Made by a program: the position numbers and the translations under genes
Notes under the pieces: model-generated
Seen by the model: the letters and a program-made list of their open reading frames with translations, nothing else
What the model was told of the DNA's origin: nothing
Databases searched by the model: none
Shown here: positions 54,462 to 63,924 of the stretch, piece after piece
How positions within the stretch are numbered: the stretch's first letter is position 1
Layout: every line of letters starts with the position of its first letter
Assembly: GCA_030686995.1 (NCBI GenBank)
Contig: CM060708.1
Span: 107,222,463 to 107,286,462, forward strand
Direction: 5' to 3'
DNA: 64,000 nucleotides
Source of the DNA: Artemisia argyi
Taxonomy: Eukaryota; Streptophyta; Magnoliopsida; Asterales; Asteraceae

Positions 54462-57360
54462 ATGATGAGTATTTACACACTCATCACCTGTAGTAAGCAT
54501 AACATGATTGCTAATTTAGACAAGACTCTGTTGAATGTCGATTTTCATGCTATTATTGATTTCTTAACTGGGTCTTCAATTAATTATGCTCTCTTGGTCA
54601 ATCCTGATATTATTGGACCATGGATTCAAGAATTTTGGGCTACTGCTGAATCTTTTATTCAAGATGATGAAGATGATGAATCTTTTATTCAAGTTGTGGT
54701 TGCTGGAAGGACAATTCGAATCACTGAGGCTACAATAAGGGAAGATTTATTGTTTCATGATGAGGAAGGTACTGTTTGCTTTGATAGACAAATATTATGG
54801 GGTACACTCAGAGATATAGGGTATGAAGGTGATCTCACTAAAACTACTTTTCAGAAGCCCTTATTTAGTCCTCATTGGAAATATCTTATTCATGTTTTAG
54901 TTCATTGCTTGAGTCCTAAGAGTACTGCATGGGATCAGTTTGGTCAAAGCATAGCTTCTGCATTAGTGGGATTAGCTACCAATCAACCTTTTAATTTCTC
55001 ACATATGATCTTTGATGGCATGCTCACTCATATCAATAATGGTTCACCATTTTTGATGTACCCTAGATTTGTTCAATTGTTCTTGAACAAACAGCTTGAG
55101 GATCTTCCTAAACCTCCAAGCTTTTTACCTGCTGTCTTACTTCCTTCAAAGGTGTTTACATTCATGGCTAAAAAGAGTGTCAAGTTTTCTGGGCGCAATA
55201 CACCTTTGACTGCTCATATATTGGAGGTAGCACAAGCTGTTAGAGATGAAGCTGATTCACCTAGTGATACTGAGCATTCAGATTCAGAAAATACTCACTC
55301 ACCAGCTCATGAATCTTCTCAATATACTGCTCCAAGGGAAGGTACTGTTTCTTTGCAAAGTGCTGCACATGATGATTCAGAGCAAGGTGTGAATCCACCA
55401 CCATCTCCCAATGATTATACTTCCACAGATGGGTCTCAAACATCTGGAGGAGATGATGGATAAATGGATAATTAAGCCTTGACAAGGGAATTGCGAAGGC
55501 TGAAGAAAGAGAATGTTGCTCAAGCTGCACAGCTATTGAAGTTGAAAGCTAAAATCAAGAGAATGCATAGATCTGTTTGGCCACTAGTTAAACATCACAT
55601 GTTATGGGTGAAGCAACAGAAAAAGAGTGGTCAGCACACTAAGAAGGTCTCTAAGTCTAAGAGAAAGAAGCTCAATCATTCACATTGGGGAGCAATTTGG
55701 ATAATGAGAATCTGAATGAAGATGCTGAACCTCATGAAGATCAAAATGAAGAAGCTCATATGATGCATTATGAGGACACACCATTCTTTGAAGACATTGC
55801 TCATCAAGATACTGCTGAAAGAAAATGTGATGAAACTGAGCAAGTTATTTTTGAAGATGAGAATGTTGTTGTTGATGTTAAGAGTGGAGATACAGAACAA
55901 ATAGAAGGTACTGATGTTCAAAGTACTTGTGGTAATATTGATGTTAAGAGTGGAGATACAGAAGAAATAGAAGGTACTGATGTTCAAAGTACTGGTGCTA
56001 ATATTGATGTTAAGAGTGGAGATACAGAAGAAATAAATTTGGAAGGTATTGATGTTCAAGGTACTGTTGCTCAAGGTACTGTTTCTCAAGGTACTGTTAG
56101 GCAATATCTTATTACACCAAGAACTTTGAATTTTAATGAAGAAGTTGGTCCTTCAAATCCTATTCAAGAAGAGATTGGGGAACATACTGCTAGTGATAAT
56201 GAGACCATTGCTAATATTATTCTCAACATCTCAAGACCAAGAGGTATTAGTATTCCTGGAGTTGAACAATCTCAAGTCTTACAATCTTCTTCTCAATCTA
56301 CTGAACAGTTGGATCCAAAAGATAAAGGAAAAGGAATTATGATAGAATCCAAGAAAAAGAAGAAGAAGTACACTTTAGCAGAGTTAAAGCTATTGGGGAA
56401 GCTAAAAATGAAGAAGTTGCTAGAAAGTTGCAGACTGAATTGGATGCTGAATCAATGGAGCCAATAGTTCAACCAAGAAGGCCACAAACCATTGCTCAAC
56501 AAAGAAATGCCATGATGAGTTTTCTAAAGGGTCAAGGATATAAAGGTTTACAGAAATTAAGATATCCATAGATGAAGAGTTTATATGATGTTGTTCGAGA
56601 ATCTATTCAACGGAATGTTGATAGTATTATTCCTTATGAATATGAAAAGGGGAAGCAAATTATGGATGCAAGAAAAGATCAAGCTGCCAAAAGAAGCTTA
56701 AAGAGAAAAATGACAACTAATGATGAACTGGTTGAGTTGAGAACAGATACAGTTGATGAGCTGAGAAATTATTTAAGAGTTGTTGATTTTGAGAATCCAA
56801 AGAAGTCAGAAGTTGTTGAGACAAAGTCTATGATTTCTACATTTTCTGTTGTAGAATCATCAGAAGGAGAATATCTTATCTTTCATAGAGAAGATGGAAG
56901 TTTTAGAGTATTCAACTTGTTGTGGGACATATTGCACATGATAGACAGAGAAGATTTGTATCATCTGTATCAACAAGTGCAAGCTTATTTTGAATATATT
57001 CTGCCAACAGGAGTATGATTAGTCTTACTGGGTGATCTTACAACTATCTGGGAAACAAAGGAAACAAGTAATGATGCTCTCTGGAATACTCAAGAAAATT
57101 GGGAAATCACAAGATGCAGATTTTTTGAATCATCAGGAGTGCATTTACTTGAGTTTGAAGATGGTACCATGATTCATATGCTAGCAGAAAGGAGATATCC
57201 TCTTACAAGAGATCTTATGAGGAGAATGCTAGATTACTGGTATGGTTTTTGTTATAGAGATCTTTTGAAGAATATGTACTTTATTCAAAGTACTGCTAGA
57301 CAAACAATACTTTATCAAAGTATTGCTTGCAACACAAAACTAGTAAAGTCTTTGGATTAA
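54462..57360 (+). pseudogene. copia-2 extra ORF downstream of pol (longin-like N-terminus), decayed
   Basis: From M-M-S-I-Y-T-L-I-T-C-S (54462) the order is: an N-terminal domain to about 55200 with N-P-D-I-I-G-P-W-I-Q-E-F-W, F-S-P-H-W-K-Y-L-I-H and L-A-T-N-Q-P-F-N-F-S; an acidic tail; a basic coiled-coil (55485-55680); an acidic repeat region with three 66 bp units; and a C-terminal domain (about 56490-57330) with S-S-G-V-H-L-L-E-F-E-D-G-T and R-R-Y-P-L-T. The N-terminal pattern resembles proteins labelled 'synaptobrevin, longin-like' in daisy-family annotations. Damage: stops at 55461, 55473, 56569 and 57016; frameshifts near 55690 and 56380. Its 5' end is separated from M-A-N-R-E-T at 50785 by the inserted block. 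Function unknown; it is not an envelope by anything I can see (no signal peptide or membrane segment). Confidence 0.75.
55874..56075 (+). repeat. 66 bp coding tandem repeat in the extra ORF
   Basis: Units start at 55874, 55940 and 56006 (D-V-K-S-G-D-T-E-E-I-E-G-T-D-V-Q-S-T...). Each carries GGTACTG and/or CAAAGTACT. The third unit is diverged and runs into three CAAGGTACTGTT copies (56058-56100). Confidence 0.92.
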
Positions 57361-58176
57361 AATTAAAATTAAAAAAAAAAAAATGGGCAAAAACTTTTTG
57401 AAGCACAAGATGATAGCAACAAATTGTTTTGAGAATAACACATGGTGTTAGTACTTGTATTGCATAACAAATGGTAATCAACTCACCATGTTTAATAAAC
57501 AAGAAAGAGTTTGATTCATCATGAGGGTACAGCTCTGATGTGATTATCAAATCCGTTTATAGTTGAAAATTTACTAAAAATTGTATGGTTTTCAACTCAC
57601 CATATCTGTGATAGTGAAGAGTTGGCTAGCCCACAAGAAAATGGCTTGTGGTAAAGGCTGTGGAAAATCCATTTGTATGGTAATTAGTTCACCATGGTAG
57701 TGATTGTACTAAAAGAACTAGCTAGTCCAAAAGCAAACGGCTCTTGGTAAAGACTTAACAAATCCGTTGATAGCTGATGATTTGCTAAAAATCATATGGT
57801 TATCAATGTACTATCGTTTTTAACCTAAACATTGGCTACTCCAGAGTTAATGGCTTTGGTAAAGAGACATCCAATCCATTAATTTTCAATGATTCACCTC
57901 TCACAGGAGTTAACACACCTGGAAGTGATGAGAATAGTATGAAACTTTATGATCTGATGTACATTTTGCCATATGTTGTTGAGTAGCTGAAAAATATTAG
58001 TTGCTGTAAAGATATCATCTGTTGCTGATAAAGATTATTTTGATGATGACAATACACACACATTGAGCATAAGACAGACAGAAGTTAAAGATACAATCTT
58101 TCCTTGAAGACAAAGATGTTGAAGTTAAAGAAAAGAACTTGAAATCAAGCAAGTAGAATTCAAGTTAGCGGAGGAT
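57361..58176 (+). other. 3' non-coding region of copia-2 with degenerate tandem repeats
   Basis: About four imperfect units of 100-120 bp (57470, 57583, 57683 and 57805) share ATGGTNATCAACTCACCAT, GGCTAGCCCA and GGCTNTTGGTAAAGAC phrases. An A-rich run lies at 57373-57384. No ORF. A weak purine tract ends at 58176. Confidence 0.7.
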
Positions 58177-58705
58177 TGTTGGGATATAAAGTCAAAGTAC
58201 TGTTGAAGATCAAAGTACTGCTTGTGTATAAAGGTCAAAGTACTGCTCGTGTGAAAAAGTCAAAGTACTGTTATTATTAAAGGACTAATATGCAAATCGT
58301 TCAAGGACTGTTATGTAAAGTTATGATTATTAGATTAGAATATTCGAGAAGTAGTTTACTTAGAATTAGTTTACTTGTCGTACAAGAATTGTAAACCGAC
58401 TAGGGTTTTCCTTATGCCTATAAAAGGATCCCTAGGGTGGTATTAGATATATACACACGTACAATATTAGAGAGTTATTTAGTGATTAGGGTTGTTAGTG
58501 AATCTGGATAATAAGCAGGTTCAAAGTTTGGTTTTAATAGAATCATTGAAGTTTTGTTATTCTTCTTAGCTTTGTTGAAGTAGATTCCGCACACTTAACA
58601 GAGTTATATCAGTGTTTCATTATTAGTAGTTTTGGAGTTATTCAAGATTGCTAAACCTTTACAAGCTACATAGTTAGTTTGGTTAGAGTATACATCGATC
58701 CAACA
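58177..58705 (+). repeat. 3' LTR of copia-2 (529 bp)
   Basis: It holds the longer LTR form, with AGTACT at 58196, 58214, 58239 and 58264 and a TATA box at 58419-58426. The weak purine tract AGCGGAGGAT precedes it. Confidence 0.95.
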
Positions 58706-58710
58706 GGCAG

Positions 58711-59544
58711 TCTTGTCTCCGAGTTACTTTTCACATCAATTAGATTTCCCTAAGCCCAGGTGAGTTTTCATAGCCTCACTTTTAAATGCTTTACAACCCT
58801 GTGAGGGGGATACATGCTTTAAATCGAATACAAGTCTTTTTCTTTGGTTGTTGCACGAGTAAACTATTTGCCACCCCTACACAACAAAATTCATGAATCT
58901 AATCGCTTGTGATATTTTACACAAGTGAACGCGAATATAATTGATAGATCTATTGGAGTTTGACAACTCGCGTTGGTACTACCTCTCACTGGAGGGTACC
59001 AATAAGTATTATATTTGAACCCTCTGAAGGATTAACTTTGGCAAGTTATCCTTCCCGTCCAATCATGGATTGGTCTACAGACCCCATGATCTGGACTGTT
59101 AACGTGTGGTTCATGAGCTTAGTGCAACAAACCAACTCTTGATAATTGTACATGCATTGCAATTATCACACACACTACATTGAAGGTTGTATCAACTGAA
59201 CCCTGAGGAACTTGTATTCACTAACACCTAAACCTATTACTCTCACCCAACACCTAGTGTTGACTTTTTAAGCATGTATCATAGGTAACGGAGCTTTGTG
59301 GAAATTATGGCATGGAGTGGCACGAGACTTGAAAGACTTTCTATTTGGCTATCATTCAAACATAATATATCACACTTAGATTCACGAGACCTCATCTTAT
59401 AAAACTCTGATAATTTTAATGAATGATAACTCATTTTTATAAAATGTCTCTTTTCTAGTCATTTTCTATTACTGTATCTGTGATCCATGAGGTAATACCC
59501 GAGATACAATTTCCACTGCGATCTGTGAAAATGGGGGTGTTACA
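58711..59544 (+). repeat. 3' LTR of G1, second part
   Basis: It continues after the right GGCAG copy (58706-58710), matches 34407-35126, and ends TGTTACA directly before the AAGAC duplication. Confidence 0.9.
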
Positions 59545-59549
59545 AAGAC

Positions 59550-59575
59550 CCTCCTGAGAAAGGTAATCGCAAACC
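59550..59575 (-). other. Host gene, part of the interrupted exon right of the nest (5' UTR)
   Basis: On the minus strand the acceptor TTGTTGTATATGCAG (ends 59576) is followed by GGTTTGCG. The sequence is cut by G1 after 26 bases and continues at 19655. Without the nest the exon would be about 130 bp, with the start codon near its middle. Confidence 0.4.
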
Positions 59576-59576
59576 C

Positions 59577-61570
59577 TGCATATACAACAAATGATTTTAA
59601 GTACATAGAATTAAGTCGTGTTACTTGAATGACATAAAGTAAAAGGTGCATGATCAGTCAATACGCATCATTAAAACTAATTACACTTCCCAAACATCTG
59701 AATACTCAAAACTATATCTAGCCATATGAAAACACAACAGTCTAATAACCGAACCCCAAACACCTCTCATAACAAATTGCGATAAAATTAATCCAAATCT
59801 ATATAACAAACAGGCTATAACATGAATTCCCAAACACACCCATATCCAAATCTGTATACCAAATTGATAGTGAAGATCGGTGTATGCGGTTCTTAAAATA
59901 TTCAGCAAAATATGTTCCATGAAAATATTAACGTAGTCCGAAACAACATACTTGTCACCTCAAATCGTCTCCACTTTCTCAAAACATGGCCGACAATTTC
60001 AAGTCTCTACCAAAGATTTGAAATCAAATGAGGAGGAGAAATAGCAGACATCATCTTCTAATGTTAAGGTCAAATCTAGTACTGTAATTACCAATTTCTG
60101 AATACTGGAAATTTTGGATATGATTCTAGTATTTATGCGTAGCGAATTGTAATCCGATCATCAAGGTTTTCGCATGGGAGTGTAGTCAGACAGGGAACCA
60201 ATATATAAAAGAAAGAAAGTGGGGTAACTTAATTTACCTTGACACAGAGAAGTCTTGCTCCTTCATTCACATCTCACCTTTGCTCCTTCATTCATACCTA
60301 AAACGACAGTAAGCATCAGCATATTAGCATAAATTTAGTCGTGGCTCATATGTTGGTCGATCAAAAAAAGATGTTTAATATTTATGAAGCTACAACCTAA
60401 TTGTGTCCGTAGCTATCAGTTGAGGCACCTATAGCCAATGAGTATACACGGCTGTTAGTTTGATGCGCGTACCCGGAACTTCTTCAAGTTTTCTATAAGA
60501 TTTACTTCAATAGCTTATTTATAATTCAATTTCATAAAGATGCGTTCCACAAAGGCCTGCAACATCAAGGCAGTACTAAATCTACTTTTATATTACTGAA
60601 GGACCAGTGCATAGAATTTATGATTCTTAAAGTACGTTACTGGATTATTCATTCAGGTCAGACTAAAAATGTGCAAAAATGGTGAACGCTTCAGTCACCT
60701 AGTTTCAGGGCCGCAACGACCAAGGCAGAATGTGAACACCATTCAACGTTGGAAGCTGACACCACCACTTAGAAAGTCATACCTATTGCTGTTCCTTATG
60801 ACCGTGACATTGACCATAGTGCGGCGACACACATCATTATTTCCTGCATCCATACCAAACATATGGTCAGTGAAAAGCATTTAGCATCAGAAAATTACAC
60901 GGTTAAAACAACTAATGAACACACAAAAACGTACATAATACAGGTAACTGAGAAGTTTCAGTAACACTTCTCTTTGAACTAACAATAAAGGAAATAAGGA
61001 ACAAAACTAAAAATGGTGGTGTTAAACATGTACTGGTTTTCACTAACCATGTATTTGGTATGGATACATCATGTTACCTACAAAGACGAAAAACTATACG
61101 AACTTACCATTAATCCAACGCATTCTTTGTGCACAATAGCATAATCCAATAATAGCAATATCAATTTCATCACAATTAATAAGCTAAACAATTAATAGCT
61201 TAAGATTTAATTATACCTTCAACTTCATGACTTGATTAACGTGTATGGTGTATCCTACACATCAGCTTTTTTCAAAAAACCCTTCATCTCTGTTACACAA
61301 ATCAAAGGCCATAAGTAATACCAAAAGATCACATCGGAATCGTAGAAATGGAACCTTTACACCATTGAAACAACACCAGCATAACCAAACTATGTTAATT
61401 CAATAAAGTAAAAAAAAGGGGAAAAAAAACAAAAAAAACAAAAACAAAAACTCCAAGTTTTTTATTTATTTCATACCATAACCGGTTATTGAATTCAGGG
61501 AAGGAGTTTCTTTGTTCGTTAACCCAGCTAACAAATATAGCCGAACACCTAGGAAATCAAAAACAAAACC
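59577..61570 (-). other. Host intronic/upstream region with a possible non-coding exon
   Basis: Mostly AT-rich intron-like sequence. One candidate exon at 60783-60843 (minus) has acceptor GGTATGGATGCAG and donor AATAG/GTATGACT. At 60230-60300 the phrase CTCCTTCATTCA is repeated. No recognisable protein is encoded. A run of A-rich sequence lies at 61410-61450. Confidence 0.3.
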
Positions 61571-61900
61571 TGAATCTGAAATTCTAGATTGGATCATGAG
61601 TTTTTCTGGCCCACTCGATGGAGGATTTGTTCTAAAAGTCGGTGGAGACTAAATTGGTATGATAAGAATGAGAAAGGCGGTGGTGTCTTCAGATATCGAT
61701 CTCTCATCTGGGTTGTACACACCATTACGGGCACTTTACAGGGCTACATCTTCGGTCCAATTTTAAATAATATCATATGGAATTTAGGAATCCGAGCCCG
61801 TGCACTATAGTATATATAGACAATTGGGCTTAGAAGCTGTGACTTTAATGGTCCAGAAAAAATTGTTATAATACTCTTTTTCAACCCTAATCCTAACCCT
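61571..61900 (-). promoter_or_regulatory. Probable promoter and first exon of the minus-strand host gene
   Basis: On the minus strand a telo-box-like AGGGTT pair (61883-61900) and a site-II-type AGCCCA (61825-61830) precede TATATATA (61811-61818). A GC-richer leader of about 200 bp follows, rich in CACC and CTC phrases (about 61780 to 61570). Telo boxes and site II motifs together are known from plant promoters of growth- and translation-related genes. The plus strand from 61883 also looks leader-like, so a bidirectional promoter cannot be excluded. Confidence 0.45.
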
Positions 61901-62164
61901 ACACGCCTCACACTTTCAATTTCCCAGCCACACACAAAAACACTGTCTCTTTCCTTCTTTTATACATTCTCTCCCGTGCTTATTTTCAAAGTTTATTTGA
62001 ATATATTTTTATGGTGCAAGAGTGAAATTATACTTCTTAAACTTATGGACTTGTTTAAAAAAAAATAACTTGAAAACTTAAAGGGGCTTAAGTGAAACTT
62101 AGAAAAAGAAAAGACCAGTTGGTCGCCTCCAACATCAGCTTCCAAAAGCCCCAATTTTTATAAA

Positions 62165-62268
62165 GGGTTTTGCTAAACACCACCCACAGGGTAATGTTTA
62201 AGTCATATTAAATAATTTGTTCTTTCCATATTTAAACATTGCCCAGTAGGCATTATTTAGCAAAACCC
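62165..62268. mobile_element. MITE of Mutator type, 104 bp
   Basis: Terminal inverted repeats start GGGTTTTGCTAAA, with inverted similarity continuing with mismatches for about 45 bp (to GTAATGTTTAA on one side and GCAATGTTTAA on the other). It is flanked by a perfect 9 bp duplication TTTTATAAA (62156-62164 and 62269-62277); nine bases is the length made by Mutator-like transposases. Confidence 0.85.
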
Positions 62269-62384
62269 TTTTATAAAAGAGAGAATTGCGTATTCATTGA
62301 CCTTATCACAATTCAACAACGATATTTGATCGATTTCGACCTCGCTTTGGTCCGATTTTCGCTCATTGCATTCGGATTTGACTA

Positions 62385-62600
62385 TTTTTAGCTGTCTTTG
62401 ACCGATTTCCGATGCAAATCGGTGTACCCAGTATATCGGTACGCTGAACCAATCACTTTTGGTACGCCGAACCAATTGATTTTGGTACGCTAGGAACGAC
62501 GTTGTTTTGGAACGCTGAATTTAGCGATCCGAATCGCGATCCCGAGCGATCCGGAACGCGATCGTACCGCGTTTCGGTACAAGCGATCCAAAATGGAAAA
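62385..62600. repeat. Degenerate GGTACGC / GATCCG-rich repeat
   Basis: Loose repeats of GGTACGCTGAACCAAT (about 62438 and 62462) and GCGATCCG words. Similar vocabulary (GGAACGCTCCGG, TTCGCTAAG) appears at 18670-18780, suggesting an unrecognised repeat family. No ORF is convincing. Confidence 0.4.
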
Positions 62601-62934
62601 CGCATGTATGCTGGCGTTTCCTGTGACTCTGATTGGGACTATCCTATAATTAGCAAGTTTACATCTGAATTTTTAAGCCTTGCTAATTATAGAATAGTCC
62701 CAAATGCATTATAATGTAGTATAGATATTGTATCGACATATTGGTTTTAGGAGGTAACATGTTGGAGTGTTAATTATGATTGATTACTATGTCAATACAA
62801 TATAAAACATAATAAACGGGTTAGGCGTATTAATAATACAATGGGCCTAATACAAGACTAACAATAATAATTATTATCACTAACAGCATTCGGAAGAGAA
62901 TCAGAAAAGATGATTCTTACTAGAGGTGCAAAAA

Positions 62935-63182
62935 AATCGGTTTTTTTTCGGTTTTCGGTTTTTTAATAACCGGTTATAAAAAAATCGGTTTTTCGAATAA
63001 CCAGTTTCGGTTCGGTTTCGGTTTTTCGGAATCGGTTTTCTTCGGTTATAAATGTTCGGAATCGGTTTTTTTCGGTTATAAATTTTCGGAATCGGTTTTT
63101 ATCGGTTTTTTACCAGTTCGTTTTTCCGGTTATAAATGTTCGGATTCGGATTTTTTATCGGTTATTTACCGGTTTGTTTTTT
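62935..63182. repeat. TCGGTTTT-rich degenerate tandem tract
   Basis: About 20 TCGGTTTT/TTCGGAATCGGTT/GGTTATAAAT units follow TAGAGGTGCAAAAAAATCGG. Plant hAT-type elements often end in TAG(A/G)GGTG followed by such repeats, so 62931 may be the end of a DNA transposon extending right. The other end is outside the window. Confidence 0.45.
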
Positions 63183-63402
63183 TTCGAAATTTTACTAAAA
63201 ACTGTGTGAAAATGTAAGTTGTGAAAATGTAACATAATATGTAATTGTGTTGTAAATGCAAGCATATTAAACTTGGGAAATTAAAACATTAAACTAAGCA
63301 ACGAAAATTAAAACAACGATTATAACATTAAACTAAGAAACGAAAATTAAAAACCCTAAACTACCATACAATAATAAAATTACGAATCACGTAAATGATT
63401 CA

Positions 63403-63535
63403 GTCTGTGACATAGCCCTCGTCAGTTGAATCGGATGCACTGGAATCGTCCTCACTCGATGGCACACGGGGTAATCCCAATCCCCATCGCCGTATAGCTC
63501 GACGGTTTCTCCGATCCTGTTTAGCACCTGGGAAT
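63403..63535 (-). pseudogene. Short C-terminal coding remnant, acidic tail
   Basis: About 43 open codons on the minus strand: a basic R-R-N-R-R-A-I-R-R-W-G-L-G-L-P segment followed by an acidic Ser/Asp tail and a TGA near 63403. It looks like the end of a transposon protein, but I do not recognise it. A 23 bp phrase (AGCACCTGGGAATGGC...) at its 5' side is repeated at 63523 and 63592. Confidence 0.35.
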
Positions 63536-63639
63536 GGCTATTTATGTGGTGAATTATGTATGATTTTTGTGTGAATTGTGGGTGTATTGTGAGCACCTGG
63601 GAATGGCTATTTATAGGGCCGTTGTTTGTATTTGAAATT

Positions 63640-63868
63640 TTAATTTATCCACTCTTGTTTTTGAATTTGAAATTCAAACATTTATCCGCCCTTTTTTGAA
63701 TTTGAATTTTGAATTTCAATTCCACACGCTGTATTAAATGTTTATGCACACGTTTTTTTTAAATAACATAGTTTTTGAATTTATCCCGCTCTTGTTTTTA
63801 AATTTGAAATTTAAACGTTTATCCCGCTCAGTTGTTGAAATTTGAATGTCTAAACACCCCTATATAAA
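63640..63868 (+). promoter_or_regulatory. Promoter-like repeats and TATA box before the window-end ORF
   Basis: About four units of the form TTTATCC(C)GCTCTTGTTTTTGAA with TTGAAATTCAAA palindromes lie at 63640-63845, then CTATATAAAG at 63860-63869. A leader of about 55 bp reaches the ATG at 63925. Confidence 0.5.
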
Positions 63869-63924
63869 GCATCACATAACATACTAGGCTCTTCACTACA
63901 CTTCACTTTCTAAACAAGTTTACA

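Larger units (their letters stand above)
41351..58705 (+). mobile_element. copia-2: 17.4 kb Ty1/copia element with extra downstream ORF
   Basis: The duplication GGCAG is perfect (41346-41350 and 58706-58710). The LTRs are 476 and 529 bp, followed by a TGGTATCAGAGC primer-binding site. Gene order is gag, protease, integrase, reverse transcriptase, RNase H and then a long additional ORF region. Two later insertions inflate it: a solo LTR (44645-46393) and an unresolved block (about 50803-54440). Without them the element is about 12 kb. LTRs differ by about 13 substitutions outside one 53 bp gap (about 2.7%), so it is older than A and G3. The word AGTACT is massively over-represented throughout. 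Confidence 0.93.
19661..59544 (+). mobile_element. G1: gypsy-type LTR retrotransposon derivative hosting G2 and copia-2
   Basis: The flanks carry AAGAC (19656-19660 and 59545-59549). The 5' LTR is 19661-19968 plus 32523-35126 (about 2.9 kb) and the 3' LTR is 39101-41350 plus 58711-59544 (about 3.1 kb). The internal region 35127-39100 starts with a TGGTATCAGAGC primer-binding site and ends with a purine tract preceded by GGGACAAAATTTTC, the phrase common before the 3' LTR of chromovirus (Tekay/Del-like) elements. No long ORF survives, so it is a non-coding or fully decayed derivative. Both LTRs begin TATAACAACC rather than TG and end TGTTACA. Confidence 0.88.

Noticed and set aside
62760..62863. 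A 104 bp solo LTR (TGTTGGAG...CTAACA).
   Set aside because: The ends could be TG...CA, but no flanking duplication fits; TAACA on both sides would place the right end outside CA.
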